In this document: piece after piece, positions 12,771-24,682 of the stretch
How the letters are laid out: each line of letters starts with the position of its first letter
Numbering within the stretch: position 1 is the stretch's first letter
From: Alviniconcha marisindica
Taxonomy: Eukaryota; Mollusca; Gastropoda; Provannidae
NCBI GenBank assembly: GCA_018857735.1
Contig: JABMCL010001084.1
Location: 367,501-431,500, forward strand
Direction: 5' to 3'
DNA length: 64,000 nucleotides
Translations under genes and position numbers: made by a program
The notes under the pieces: model-generated
Told to the model about the DNA's origin: nothing
Database searches by the model: none
The model's input: the letters and a program-made list of their open reading frames with translations, nothing else

Positions 12771-12846
12771 CGTGCGTGCTTTCAAAATACTTCGCTTTCC
12801 ATGTGCCCGCCTTGACCCCCGAAACCTCGCTTCTCTCTGTCCCCAG

Positions 12847-13173
12847 GACCTGCTGTCCCAGTTCGAGGAGTTCAAGCAGAGCCTGGACAAGCTCCGCTCC
12901 AAAGGCGGCGACATCATCCGCCACAGCTCCGAGCCCAGCGAGAAGCAGGACGTGCAGAAGACCATCGCCTCTGTCAACCGCCAGTGGCTGTCGCTGCAGG
13001 CCCACACCGCCGACAGGACCCAGGAGCTGTCCGAGGCCGCGGACCTCGCGCATGCCGTGGAGGACGTCTCCCACAGCGTGGAGACCTGGGTCACGCAGGC
13101 CGAGGCTGTTGTCGGGGTGGAGCTCGACTGGTCCGACTTTGACAGCGTCCGGGAGCAGCTCAAGTCTCACAAG
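12847..13173 (+). CDS. Spectrin-repeat giant (nesprin-like), exon c
   Basis: Internal exon of 109 codons, about one full spectrin repeat, in phase 0 from acceptor ctctgtccccag to donor AAG|GTGACT. It contains the helix-A tryptophan (SVNRQWLSLQAHT, about residues 41-53), a heptad-patterned middle, and a second Trp in HSVETWVTQAEAVV (about residues 78-91), which begins the next repeat. The exon ends at REQLKSHK and joins exon d as SHK|RLTKDLEQ, a typical B-helix continuation. GC-rich with strong third-position bias, unlike the flanking TG and G-rich intron sequence. Spectrin repeat family is secure; the nesprin identity is inferred. Confidence 0.93.
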
Positions 13174-13322
13174 GTGACTGATTGCATTGGGGGGAGGGGG
13201 GGGGGAGGGGGGTGTGTGTGTGTGTGCAGGGGTCTGTTTTGTTTGTGCGGCGGGGTATTGTGTTTCGGTGTGACTGGGGGGCAGCGAAACTGCATGATGA
13301 AAGGAAGATTCAGGAGGGGGGT

Positions 13323-13353
<31 letters not shown>

Positions 13354-13462
13354 TTCATTTCGTGTTCGTACGTGCATTCTTGTGTGTGTGTGTGGGGGGG
13401 GGGGGGGGGGGGGGGTACGAAAATATGAAAATATTTCAAATTACTGATCAGCTGTCTGCTCA

Positions 13463-13814
13463 TTGATTCTGATAACGAAGCGACGAAACCGTAAGCGTAA
13501 GACATGAGCAGACAGCCTTTTGTCTGTAGAACGAACAAGGGAGGTAATAAGCTCTCGAAAGACATCACATGAACACATTTAGTTGGTTCTATGAGCCCAG
13601 TCAACACGAACACAACAATAAACAACTGACTCGCTTACGATAACTCACCTGGCATGCGAGTAAATACAAGGTACATAAACTCCGCCAAACGTACACCCTC
13701 AAACATTGGTCTGTACTTGTGATCAATGTGGGGCCCAAGAGTTGTGTGTACACTAAATTACGACCCTAGGGGTTACTGCCGCTTACGGTTTCGTCGCTTC
13801 GTTATCAGAATCAA
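13463..13814. mobile_element. Non-autonomous DNA element with perfect 35-bp terminal inverted repeats
   Basis: The 35 bases at 13463-13497 (beginning TTGATTCTGATAACGAAG) are exactly complementary to 13780-13814. The interior carries a copy of the dispersed module with GGCATGCGAGTAAATACAAG and no coding frame. No certain target-site duplication is visible. A further nested 13-bp inverted pair, GCTGTCTGCTCAT at 13451 and its complement at 13505, brackets the left arm. Perfect arms suggest recent activity or gene-conversion-like repair. Confidence 0.7.
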
Positions 13815-14515
13815 CCATTTGTACTCGTAAACTGCATGGAGACGATCGACGGTTAGTGTCGCTAGCTTAGCTTCGATCTGGGTCCTTGTTTTCGGGTCGG
13901 TTTCCCGCAGTCTGTCCTTTTTAACCAAGTCACGCTTTGTGTCTTCGTGTTGTGGACATTTGGTTAGCGTGTCAGCTCGCTCACGGGTGTCTCTTCGTTC
14001 TGACCGTGCACGCTGTGTCCATCATTCAGTGGACGCCAGTGTGCGTATCACAGGACTGATGAGTTGGAATGACGTTCTGGTTGTGAGTAAGCGTGTCCTC
14101 CCCCAGTCAGTGTTTTCCCCTCACTGCCTCTGTCATCATCGTTGTGCTTTGCGAAAAGGATTCTCACTTAAAAAAACAGTCTTCTTCGGTTCCTGATCTC
14201 TGGGTAGTTTGAATTTGTTCTTCGTTTGGAGCAAGGTTGTTTTGTTTTGGTGTGTGTGTGTGTGTGTGTGTGTGTTCCGGCGACGTCTTTTAACTTTGAA
14301 TTTATTATTTTGGAATGTGGTATGAAAGATGTCGCCGCCGTAAAATCCAATGTTTCTGCAGGGTCTCGTATCACGCATGACTAATTCACTTGAAAAATGC
14401 TCCTAAGTGATCTGAGAGGAGCATTTTACGAGTGAAAACATTCGTCATACGATACCCAATAGAGACATTTTGTGGCCTTGTGAATTTCCCGTTACAGCAC
14501 CGTGCAAAGGAGAGG

Positions 14516-14547
<32 letters not shown>

Positions 14548-15129
14548 GAGACGTCCAAAGGAGAGAGAAAGAGGCAGACAGACAGAGACAGAGAGAGACA
14601 TAGACAGACAGACAGACCAGAAAGATATGAAGTGTCGAAGGACAGTGTCAGAAGGCACAAGGGATACATGGTAAATGCAAGAAGCTTTGAAGCCTTGACA
14701 AAGTGAAGTATTTAAGAGAAGGTCGAGGACACTGGTTGGACACTTGGACTCGATTGGGCACGTGAACTGTGAGCTTTTTGTATGTGTTTTCGAGCCAGCA
14801 AGACCAGGCAGTTCCGTTTTTCGAGAGTTTGGGCTTCTCCGTCGGCGTCTTTCGTTCAGTCAACAGCGACAGGAACAGACCACAAAATAGCGATTATGTG
14901 GAGATTACTAGAATGCTGAATTTGATGGGAAGCTTTTCCGACGTCCAGGAAAACAAGCCAGTTCTGTTTACCAAGCATCTCCGACTCTTCGTCTGTTACC
15001 GAAGAGAGCAGTGACGAGAATAGGCTTCAATCACTGCAAAGTGGCTGCTGCATTGGAAATGAGATTGATCGGACTGCACTGTGGACCTCTGTGAATACGT
15101 GCATTTTTGTTTCTTTTCGGCCGGCGGAT

Positions 15130-15523
15130 ATATAATAATAATAATGATAATAATAACTAAAGTATTTATACAACGCAAAATCTTGTTCGTATCGACTATT
15201 CAAAACGCATTTAAAAAGAATTTTTAATACTTCATTGTTCCTTGCGGGAAATTCGGGTCGCCTTACCCCGGGTAAGGCACAGCAGCCGCAAGAGCAGCGC
15301 TACCCATTCCTATCAGTGTGTGTAGTATTTTTGTGTGTCCAACGACCAGTTGTTGATGCGTGCGATTGGACACAGGGAGCTGTACGGACACCGTAAGAGA
15401 GTCTGCACTGGAAGTTGACTCTGGGAGAAAAATCCCTTGCCACACCGGGGACTCGAACCCGCGTCAGTATTGCGCCCGACTCTTCAGTGGGACGCTCTTC
15501 CAACTGAGTGAGCTGTCTCCGCA
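15130..15523 (-). mobile_element. tRNA-derived SINE (tRNA-Phe-like head)
   Basis: Read on the minus strand, 15523 down to about 15440 folds like a tRNA. It has an A-box-like AGCTCACTCAGTTGGAAGAG, an anticodon region CACTGAAGAG (GAA, as in tRNA-Phe) and a B box GGTTCGAGTCC. A tRNA-unrelated body follows, and the element ends in an (ATT)n tail at about 15130-15156. Head, body and simple-repeat tail are the hallmark of a tRNA-derived SINE. It is not a functional tRNA gene, because the acceptor stem does not pair well and the sequence runs on into the body. Confidence 0.75.
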
Positions 15524-15845
15524 CACTGACATCATTATGACTTTACATGTAAATATACAACTTAATTACTGACAGTGTCTAAGTGCTAAGTGTGAGTCAG
15601 TAAGTGGAGACAGACTGCGGAAAGGAAAGGAACGGACTGTGGTGGAAACCACTAAGTGGCTGACAGTGATTATTGCCCGTGTCCTGCCGTGGAACCAGGA
15701 TATGCAGAGGCCCTCGTCAAAGCTCGGCCCTTACATAGGTGTGTGCACTTCACTGGAGTGGCTGGTTGTGGAGGTTATCAGGGGTAATGACTGCACGACT
15801 GCATTGGCCTCGAGTTCTCGCTTCTTCAGGGTAGGCTGGCCAACG

Positions 15846-15889
15846 TGGTGTGTGTGTGTGTGTGTGTGCGTGCGTGTGTGTGTGTGTGT

Positions 15890-15942
<53 letters not shown>

Positions 15943-15975
15943 CGTGCGTGCGTGCGTGCGTGCGTGTGTGTGTTT
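15846..15975 (+). repeat. (TG)n microsatellite
   Basis: Pure TG with GCGTGCGTGC interruptions at the distal end. Confidence 0.95.
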
Positions 15976-16199
15976 AAGGGACCCATTCCCCTACTCAGTC
16001 CTCTTCTTTTTTTTCTCTCTCTCTCTCCTGAGCTGCGTCAACAGAGCGAAATCCGACACACAATGACACTCTAGCCCAGTTCACAACACCATAAGCCCAA
16101 TTCATAACATCATAAACACTGTACTGGGGGGATATCGGCGGCAGTGTTAGCTCCGACAGTAGTGACCTCAGCTGTGTTCTGGCAAGTAATTATCCTTGT

Positions 16200-16345
16200 G
16201 GCCCGAGTTGGCTGTGTGGTTCGCTTCATGGTTGGTAAGTTGACGGGACGGACCTCTTTGTCGACGTTCGAATCCCAGCCTCGGTTCTCATTTCCTTGGG
16301 GGCAAATGTGAAGAGCAAATCGAGTCACAGTGTCCACAGGGTCTG
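16200..16345 (+). mobile_element. tRNA-like SINE fragment
   Basis: GAGTTGGCTGTGTGGTTCGC resembles an A box and GACGTTCGAATCCCAGCC at about 16263-16280 is a good B box, at about tRNA spacing. The sequence continues without a stem partner. A SINE head is likelier than a tRNA gene. No tail was identified. Confidence 0.45.
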
Positions 16346-16602
16346 TAGATTTGAACTGAATTTGCTTTGCTCTTTGCCGAAGAAGTTCTGCCGATTATTG
16401 TTGTCCACCTTGTTGCAGAGCTCATTGTGGTGATGATTATTAGTGTGCTGCTTAGGCTGTTCTTGGGGTGTCCATCCGCACCAGTATGTTCAGTACATCC
16501 TAAGAGACAACTTGGCGTTAAAATGGTTAATTAATTTTTGGCGTTAAAATGGTTTATTAATCCGCTTCTCTGTCTCTTCTTTCCTGCCTGCCTGTTTGGT
16601 TC

Positions 16603-16634
<32 letters not shown>

Positions 16635-16694
16635 CCGTCCTGGGGTGATCGGTGCTGTTGACGGGACGTTAATATCCAAGAACGGTCTGTCTGT

Positions 16695-16990
16695 GTGTCT
16701 CTCTTTCTCCTCGTCTTGATCTCTCTCGTCGTCTTGATTTATCTTTCTCCTCGTCCTGATCTCTGTTTCTCCTCGTCCTGATCTCTTTTTCTCCTCGTCC
16801 TGATCTCGCTTTCTCCTCGTCCTGATCTTTCTCCTCGTCCTTGATCTCTGTTTCTCCTCGTCCTGATCTCTTTTTCTCCTCGTCCTGATCTTTCTCCTTG
16901 TCCTGATCTCCTTTTCTCCTCGTCCTCATCTCTCTTTCTCCTCGTCCTCATCTCTCTCCTCGTCCTCATCTCTCGTTCTCCTCTTCATGA
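16695..16990. repeat. Minisatellite, about 22-bp CTCGTCCTGATCTC unit
   Basis: Roughly a dozen diverged copies of TTTCTCCTCGTCCTGATCTC in tandem. On the minus strand this gives a low-complexity Arg/Glu/Asp open frame (DEDEEK-type), which I reject as a gene. Confidence 0.9.
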
Positions 16991-17480
16991 GGTGACGTTG
17001 TGTGGATGACGGGACGTTATTATCCAAGAACTGTTTGTCTGTGTTTCTCTTTTTCTCCTCATCCTGATGATGTGACCTGGTGTGGTTGACGGGACGTTAC
17101 TATCCAAAAACTGTCTGTCTATATGTCTCTCTTTCTCCTCGTCAAAAGGGTACTTGTCTGTCTCTTTCTCCTCGTCAAGAGGGTACCCTGTGTGGTTGAC
17201 AGGACGTTAAAATCCGGAAACCAACGAACTAATCGCACTTTCTCTCCCCTCCTCGACCCCTGTTTTCCTGCTATTGTTATCTCCCTTCGCTCGCCCCCTC
17301 CCCGGCCACCCCCCCCCCCCCCCCCCCCCCCGTCTCCGTCTTCTACGGTTGTTATCTCCCTTCGCTCTTCGCTTCCCCCCCATATTCCCCTTTCTCTTTT
17401 CCCCTTTCTCTGATCTCTCTCGTTGCGCTTGTTGTATTATCACTTTCCTAACCAAACGCTCCCTATTTGTGTCCCACCAG

Positions 17481-17786
17481 CGGCTGACCAAGGACCTGGA
17501 GCAGAATGAGGACAAGCTGGTGGCGCTGAACGCCATGGTCAAGCAGCTGGACCAGGTGTGCGACACGAAGGACAGCATGGCGGCCCTGGGCGCGCTCCGC
17601 CAGCGCGTGCAGCACGTGGGGGGCGAGGGCCAGAGCCGTCTGGCCCACCTGGAGGACGCCAACAAGAAGATCGAGGACTACGAGAAGGAGATCGGGGAGC
17701 TGACGCGGTGGATGGAGGAGACGAGGACGCACATCTCCATGCGGGACACCACCAGGGACCTGAAGGAGCAGCTGGCCGTGCAGGAG
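17481..17786 (+). CDS. Spectrin-repeat giant (nesprin-like), exon d
   Basis: Internal exon of 102 codons in phase 0, acceptor gtcccaccag and donor GAG|GTCAGT. Starts RLTKDLEQNEDKLVALNAMV (end of one repeat), with a middle helix QRVQHVGGEGQSRLAHLEDA. The conserved Trp helix ELTRWMEETRTHI (about residues 72-84) opens the next repeat. The exon ends LKEQLAVQE. Joined to the exon at 40863 it gives LAVQE|RLLDDIKSN, which completes the repeat and argues that 40863 is the normal next exon. The downstream intron begins at once with a minisatellite. Confidence 0.93.
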
Positions 17787-17808
17787 GTCAGTGGAGTGGA
17801 CGGGCTTG

Positions 17809-17840
<32 letters not shown>

Positions 17841-18440
17841 GTTATCTGTGCATGTTGTACATGGTCAGCTTGTCTGGAGGGAAGGGGCTTGTTGCTGTTT
17901 TTGGTTGTGGTGGTGGTGTTTATTTTGTTGTCTGTGTATGTTGGACAGGGTCAACTTGTCTGGAGGGAAGGGGCTTGTTGCTGTTTTTGGTTGTGGTGGT
18001 GGTGTTGATGTTGTTGTCTGTGTATGTTGGACAGGGTCAACTTGTCTGGAGGGAAAGGGTTTGTTGCTGTTGCTGTAGTTGGTGGTGGTGGTGGTGGTGT
18101 TGTCTGTGTATGTTGGACAGGGTCAGCTTGTCTGGAGGGAAAGGGCTTGCTGCTGTTGTTGTTGATGGTGGTGGTGGTGGTGGTGGTGTTGTCTGTGTAT
18201 GTTGGACAGTGTCAGCTTGTCTGGAGGGAAAGGGCTTGTTGCTGTTGTTGTTGTTGGTGGTGGTGGTGGTGGTGTTTGTGTTGTTGTCTGTGTATGTTGG
18301 ACAGGGTCAGCTCGTCTTGAGTGAAAGGCGTTGTTGTTGACGTTTATGTTGTTGTCTGTGGATGTTATACAGGGTGAAACTTGTCTTGAGTGAAAGGGCT
18401 TGTTGGTGTTGTTGTTGACGTTTATGTTGTATGTGAATGT
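17787..18440 (+). repeat. Minisatellite of 86-95 bp beginning at the exon d splice donor
   Basis: About seven units containing GGTCAGCTTGTCTGGAGGG, then (GTT)n/(GGT)n and TCTGTGTATGTTGGACAG. The marker TCTGTGTATG (first copy TCTGTGCATG) falls at 17845, 17931, 18017, 18103, 18192 and 18287. The first unit starts with the donor itself (GTCAGTGGAGTGGACGGG aligns with GTCAGCTTGTCTGGAGGG), so the array is built from donor-flanking intron sequence. Confidence 0.85.
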
Positions 18441-18981
18441 TGTTCAGAGTCAGCTTTTCTAAGACGTTCATTTGTACCGGCTTTCCAAACTCGCAGTGGA
18501 GTTGTTCTCATTGTTGTGGCTGTTGTGGTTGTATACATGTGCATGTGGACAGGGTCAACTTGTGAGCTGTGCCGGTGTTCAAAAGCTGATGGTGTCAGTG
18601 AGGTTGTTGTTGTTGTTGTGCATGTTGTGTAGGACCAGTCTGAGGGGTTCAGTTCTACCGGATGGCTTTCAAAATCTCAGGATCTGAGTGGAGTTTTTGT
18701 TAGTGTTGTTGATGATGCTGATGTTATCTGTGTGTGTTGTATGGGGTCAACTTGTCTGAGGCATGGGAAGAAGGGAAAGGGGGGTAATTGGTTATTTATT
18801 TATTTGATACCAGAAGAGGTATAGACACTTGATGATAGTACTGCCGGCTGTTTTGTTTCAGTGGAAGTCCCAAATACGTTATCTAGAGGTATCACAGCAC
18901 TTTGACGTTCATTGCCTTTTTATAAGTTCTCTGATTTTCTATGCGTTTTGAATACTATCCACGCTTGTGAAAGGAGTGAAC

Positions 18982-18982
<1 letters not shown>

Positions 18983-19072
<90 letters not shown>

Positions 19073-19073
19073 C

Positions 19074-19118
<45 letters not shown>

Positions 19119-19142
19119 TGAGAGAGAGAGAGAGAGAGAGAG
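18983..19142 (+). repeat. (TG)n then (AG)n microsatellite
   Basis: Long pure TG run followed by AG dinucleotides. Confidence 0.95.
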
Positions 19143-20617
19143 AAGCGTACGCGTGCGTGTTTGTGTTTGCGTTCTCGTTGAATTAGTCCATCATTGAAAT
19201 GGACAAAGTGTAATAACTAAAACGTGGATTTTGTTCCTGGCGCATTTCTCTTCCACCTCCTCAACCACCAGACACCCTCATTTTTTCTCTCTCTCTTTTT
19301 TCCCTTGCTTTTCTGTCTTTTTTCCCCCCGCCGCCTTTCCTTGTTTCCTCCAGTAGTACCCCCCTCCTCCCCTCCCCAACAATCCCCCTCCCCCTCCACT
19401 CCTCGTATGCGACACCTGCAGCAAAGACCGTACCCGTAGTCAAACATGGCTTGGCTCTTTTCACCATAATCACAACACAACACCCAGCCTAGAACTAGCA
19501 TGCATGGCCATCACGTGCACAAAGCACCGTGCCCTGCCCCCGTTTATTAGCATCAGGCGCACACAATACCCGCGACCAGTTACACGCTTGCTAGACGTCC
19601 CCGGCATAGGCGCCTGAAAATTGTTGGTTCATGTGCTGCCGTCGGCCGCTCAGGTCTTGCTGTGTGACCGTACTGGTTGACGAGAGTGCCAGGTGCATTA
19701 AAATCATTCGTTGTCAGGCACCTGTGCTCCAGCCTTGCTTCTTGTTTGGTCTGAAAACACTAGGGGAAAGGAAGTATGATTAGCATTATGCATATTGCGT
19801 GAAACGGTCGACTAATCGATCTCTTTCAATCGTTTATTTATATTTGCGCCTTTCTTACGGTGATGGTTTGCGCTTAAGTAGTGAAAAGATGCACTGGGAA
19901 GAGTTCTTCTAGAGGAGTACGATGCATATTCATTTAACTGGTTGAATAATTTTGTGGCTCATTAAATCTTAGCTGATGAGTAGGTTGACTGTTTATTTGT
20001 TGATTGATTACACCGTTTATTGTTTTATTGATTACACCTTTTATTGTTTTGCTTATTTGTTGATAAGTTGGTCAGTAATATGTTTGTTTCGCATTCACCT
20101 CCATTGTATATTTATTCACCCGTAAAATATGGCACACAGCGAACAGAGGTCGTACAACCCAGATATTTTAGTTACTTTTGCTGCCTCTTTGCATGACTTC
20201 CTCCACTTCCCCCCTCCACCCCTCCCCCTTCTCCCGTGTGTGCTTATTTCTCCCGATTTATTCTCTCTGGAAATGTATGATATTCTCACTTTGTTTTGAA
20301 CTTTTGTGGGTTTTTTTCTTTTTCTTTTCTGTTTGTGAAACAAGCCGTGTTTGTTGTAACTTGGCAGAGGGTGTTCAACTTTATTCTGTCCAGCTACAGC
20401 AAAGAGGTACAGTGGTTGGTGTGGGGAGTTTACTTTACACCACGGTTTTGTTCTTAACACGCAGGTCACGTTCTGTGTTTCACTTTAAATGTTTCATGCA
20501 CTTAATTGATTGTCTTCACTTGACAGCTACATTAATTTGTGCTTTCGTTTTTTGTGACCTTTTTTCACATCCACGTCATGTGTGATTTCCTTCTTCTTCT
20601 TTTAATTCTCCGGTTTG

Positions 20618-20683
<66 letters not shown>

Positions 20684-21251
20684 ATCTTAGATGCCTTTTC
20701 TGAGACTTACACACTCAAAATAAAACGAGGAAAAGCACAAAGCTCAGATAAGCGAATCAGCGTTGCTTGGTCTTTTTTACGCGGTTACCTCTCTTCCAAC
20801 GCAGACTAGACCGGCAGTAAGTAATACGTGGTGTGCATCACAGATGTGTTGAACTACTAAGCTGTCTTCTTTCTGTGTGTCTCTTCCCCTTTCAACATTC
20901 ACAGTTACACTACCTGTGATCTGACTGGAGATTGCAATGCACCAAAGGCGCTTGATGAGTCAGTATTTCGTGGTCTGAGCTACGTGTTTGTATGTGTGTT
21001 GGTTATCGGTTTTATGATGTAGATGGTCGATCATCAAGCGCCTCTACTGAGCTGACTGTGTGGCACCCTCGATTGGAATTTTAACCCCCTGGCATTTGCT
21101 GTGATTTTTATAGATAGTGCATTTCGTACATGGCGTGATTCATTTCTTTCTGTCCGTATCTCTTTGCGCATGTCTGTGCGTCCAACTGTCTGTAGGATTC
21201 GACTTTCGTTCACTATTATAGGGTGTTCCTTATTTGCTAAACTCGTTAAAC

Positions 21252-21379
<128 letters not shown>

Positions 21380-21506
21380 CATCAGTAGCTTAGCAAGGAC
21401 TAGTTGTTAAACAGGTTTTTGACTGAACCTAAACTACAGTCCTTGTAAAATAAAGTTTTCGAGTTCGGGTGTTATGTGTCCTTGAGAGTGTGTTGCGTGT
21501 GTGCCA

Positions 21507-21558
<52 letters not shown>

Positions 21559-22127
21559 ACACACACACACACTCTCTCTCTCTCTCTCTCTCTCTCATGT
21601 TTAATATAATGTGTGTAATGTACGTGTGGACATACATGCATTCAAACTGATCACAAAATGCAAAAACGCAATGAACATGGTAATGCCAAAAAGCCGTGTT
21701 CAAATCTGGTTTGCTGAGAAACACCCTTGGTTACTGATTTCCCGAGTCATAGTATTGTCGTGGTCACTGAACTGCCAAAACTGTGATTAAAAATACAATC
21801 ATCGGCTTTTGTGTTGTACACCTGTAAAAGTAATGGTAATGTATCACAAGGTACTTCCGTACACACAGCTTGTGCCTACAGCAGCTGTCGAACAGTTGTT
21901 CTGCATTCGCCGCCTAATAACTGGGCCCAATAACAAGGCTGTGCTATAAATACCTGGTGCAAGAAGGAGGCGGGGGGGGGGGGGGGGGGGGGGGCGACGT
22001 TTGTTATACAGTGGGGCACCTCTTTAAAGACCACCCTGAAAACCAGGCAGTCATGGTCTCAGAAAGGGCAGGTCATTGGCCAGAAGTTCATTTACGATGA
22101 AGTCTAAAGAAAAATGGTTCTCAAGAG

Positions 22128-22545
22128 AGGGGTGGTGGTCTGTGGTTTTTCATCAGGGTGGTCTGTAATCAGGGTACCCTGTCATCGGGTGGTCTGTCAT
22201 GAAGGTGGTCTTTCATCAGGGTGGTCTGTGTTTTTTCATCAGGGTGATCTGTAATCAGGGTACCCTGTCATCGGGTGGTCTGTCATGAAGGTGGTCCTTC
22301 ATCAGGGTGGTCTGTAGTTTTTCATCGGGGTGGTTTTTCATCAGGGTGATATGTAATCAGGGTGCCCTGTCATCGGGGTGGTCTTTCATCAGGATGGTCT
22401 GTCATCATGGTGATGTTTCATCGGGGTGGTCTGTCATCAGGGTGATTTTTCATCCTGATGGTCTTTCATCAGGGTGGTCTCTCACCGTGGTGGTCTGTCA
22501 TCAGGGTGGTCTCTCATCAGGGTGGTCTTTCACCAGGGGTTCCAC
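22128..22545 (+). repeat. Minisatellite, about 16-bp CATCAGGGTGGTCTGT unit
   Basis: Some two dozen variants of TCATCAGGGTGGTCTGT follow one another, with spacers such as AATCAGGGTACCCTG. Part of it repeats as a larger block (22140-22240 against 22245-22320). Translated frames are rich in Trp, Ser and His by repetition only. Confidence 0.9.
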
Positions 22546-23562
22546 AGTACTTGTGATGACCTCTTCTCCGTGTGTGGTTTGGCCTTGGGTTATTTTCCAC
22601 ATTACATCAACCGACGTTCAGATTCCGACACTTCCACAGAAGAAATTCCACCACCACCACGATCCCTTCAGGGAATGGGTAGCTGCTCCAAAACTTCGGC
22701 GTGCGTTTGTTCCAAAACTTTGGCGTCTCAGATGTAGTGCGTAACTTCTCCGTAAGCCTGGTTTGTTCGGGTGAAAATAGCACGTGGGCTTTAGATTAAA
22801 ATCTGCCCGAACCAGTTAGCCCTTTAGGAAGGGGATCTGGGGAGATTTAAATCAACTAGACATTGAGGGCAAAGCCCTTGAACTACTTTGTTTACGGTGA
22901 CATTCCTGCCTCCTTCCTCCCCCATCCCCTCTCTCTGCTGCCCTCCCTGATACCCCCCCCCCCCCCCCCCCCCCCCCCGACAATTACTCCGTCCTACGCG
23001 TTATGCATGCACAGAATGCTAAAGTTGCTAGTTTTCCGCTGCAGTGGGTGGTGTGGTGTAGGTAGCGTGTGTGTATGTGTGTGAGAAAGAGAGAGAGAGA
23101 GAGAACGTAACGTACCCTACGATGTGTAACCTTGGCGGTGGTGGCCAGGGGTGTGTGCTGTGTTTGCCCCCTTCTCACCTGCGATGGGGCCGGGGTTTCT
23201 TTGAACTGCGTGGCCGATTATTTGCTCGTGATGAGAGGTTTTTTTTTTTTTTTCTGTCGTCGTGGTCGTGTAGTGAGCGTTGCCTGCAGCAGCAAGCGGA
23301 CGGAAACCTTACCCTTCAGACCCTGCTTTGAGCTTGGGCAGAATCAGAAGCGGGAAAAAATCAGAAAAAAATCCACAAGTGACTCAGTAAAGTTCAACGG
23401 AATCATACATCAGTGTTGCAGTTCCAGGCAGTGTGAGAACTTGGGAGTCGTATCTGTCTGGTTTCTTTCTCTTTGATCGTGCTTTGCGTCCACAGAAATC
23501 ATAAGGCTTATTCAGTAGGGACGGGGAAAGTCTGGTTTGGTTGAGTGTTGCGGCTTTAAGTC

Positions 23563-23640
23563 CACAGAAACCGTAGGCTTATTAGGGACGGGAGCCCAGG
23601 ATGACAACGACGACTTTCACACAGCTCCTGAGCTCTGAAA
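23563..23640 (-). mobile_element. SINE-like short dispersed element, minus-strand copy
   Basis: Contains the complement of the conserved tail (TCCACAGAAACCGTAGGCTT) and ends with CACACAGCTCCTGAGCTCTG, complementary to the start of the copy at 1270. A partial relative lies just upstream at about 23490-23525. Confidence 0.65.
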
Positions 23641-24524
23641 AAAAGTCTGGTGTGGTGATGATCGCTTTCATATACAGCGCTTTCGCCACTCTCGAGCAGA
23701 CTAACAGCTGGTGTCAGTTCCGGTGGTGTTTTAATCGTTGGTTGTGATCGACATACCTCCTCGCGCCGTTCGCTTTGCTCAGTCTCTGCAGCACGGCAGA
23801 TGCACGGCACGCTTTGAAGGCAGCTGATCTACCCCTTTTGTTGTCTGTGAGTGAGTGAGGCCTGGACTGAATGAACACAGCCACATACAACAACAACTCC
23901 ATCATCGCAGAAGCCGTACACACGGTGCCCGTGAATAGCATGTCCGTCAGGTGTCAGTTCCAAGGCCAGCGCGTCCGGCTAGAGTGGTGTACGTCAGAAT
24001 AGGTAGCGTTTGGATGCAGACTGGCTGCAGCAGTTGCTGTGCTGGTGTGTGCGTATCGGCGGGTGGGCGTACGACGACCGACTGCATGCACTGTAGCTCA
24101 GGCGTGACTACGGCTGAACCACTACATCACCGCTGTCTCGACAGTTGTAAGATATACGTCACCTCGCCATAACTGACAGACAGACTCGTCATTGCTGTTC
24201 ACAGCTTTCAGGCGCGGAGTGTTGTTTGGGTTGTGTGGTAAGGACGGGAGATGGTTTGGGGGTGGGGTGGGGGGCTGGGGGGGATTTGTGGGTCAGGATG
24301 CTGTGTGCAGGAGCAGTGCCAGTGGCTGCTACCTGTTCGCCAGTGAGAAGCAGACTCTGTGTGTGTGTGGAATATCCGTGTATCCTCTCCATGTGCGCTA
24401 AGAGAGCTAGTGGTAGAGAGACTTCTGTCACTGGTGTGCGCGCGTGCTTGTGCAGCCGTAGTGACCTTTTCTCAAGGAACGAAGTGTAGGCTAGGTCGGA
24501 TTGCCTTGCAATCAGTCAGTGAAA

Positions 24525-24682
24525 GTATCGTACTAGTCTAGATCTTACAGTATCGTACTAGTCTAGATCGTACAGTATCGTACTAGCCTAGATCGTACAG
24601 TATCGTACTAGTCTGGATCATACAGTATCGTACTAGTACTAGTCTATATAGTACAGTATCGTACTAGTCTAGATCGTACAGT
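24525..24682. repeat. 25-bp minisatellite (TATCGTACTAGTCTAGAT...)
   Basis: Six tandem copies of a 25-bp unit, TATCGTACTAGTCTAGATCG plus TACAG, with single-base variants and one copy carrying an extra TACTAG. The unit contains the palindromic core ACTAGT. Confidence 0.95.

Larger units (their letters stand above)
1609..12846 (+). other. Intron between exons b and c, repeat-rich
   Basis: An 11.2-kb intron. Contents in order: (TG)n/(AG)n at 1619-1868; poly-C at 2161-2183 and about 2764-2780; a 114-bp direct repeat at 2907-3020 and 3820-3936; (CA)/(CG) tract about 4195-4245; GA-rich tract 4580-4700; a dispersed element about 5180-5280; (AC)n 5279-5337; satellite 5441-6796; (TG)n 7263-7400; CA/CG tracts 7560-7830; (CT)n 7898-7994; (TAG)n about 8476-8506; TC-rich 8970-9212; (AC)n 11101-11166; a dispersed element 11290-11470; pyrimidine-rich 12065-12330; (TG)n 12666-12756. 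I see no exon or gene; open frames here are simple-repeat products. Confidence 0.7.
13174..17480 (+). other. Intron between exons c and d
   Basis: Holds poly-G/TG tracts near the donor (13188-13415), an inverted-repeat element (13463-13814), (TG)n at about 14250-14275, GA/CAGA-rich repeats (14510-14620), a tRNA-like SINE on the minus strand (15130-15523), (TG)n 15846-15975, a second tRNA-like segment (16200-16290), (TCTG)n about 16605-16635, a CTCGTCCTGATCTC minisatellite (16695-16990), repeats of GTTGACGGGACGTTA (about 16657, 17074, 17195) and poly-C at 17308-17331. No gene seen. Confidence 0.7.

Noticed and set aside
15440..15523. A functional tRNA-Phe gene
   Set aside because: Acceptor stem pairs poorly and the sequence continues into a SINE body with an (ATT)n tail.
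16669..16969. Arg/Asp/Glu-rich minus-strand frames
   Set aside because: Direct translation of the 22-bp CTCGTCCTGATCTC minisatellite.
17558..18340. 260-codon frame rich in Val, Gly and Cys overlapping exon d
   Set aside because: Out of frame with the spectrin exon and extends through the 86-bp minisatellite; no independent coding signal.
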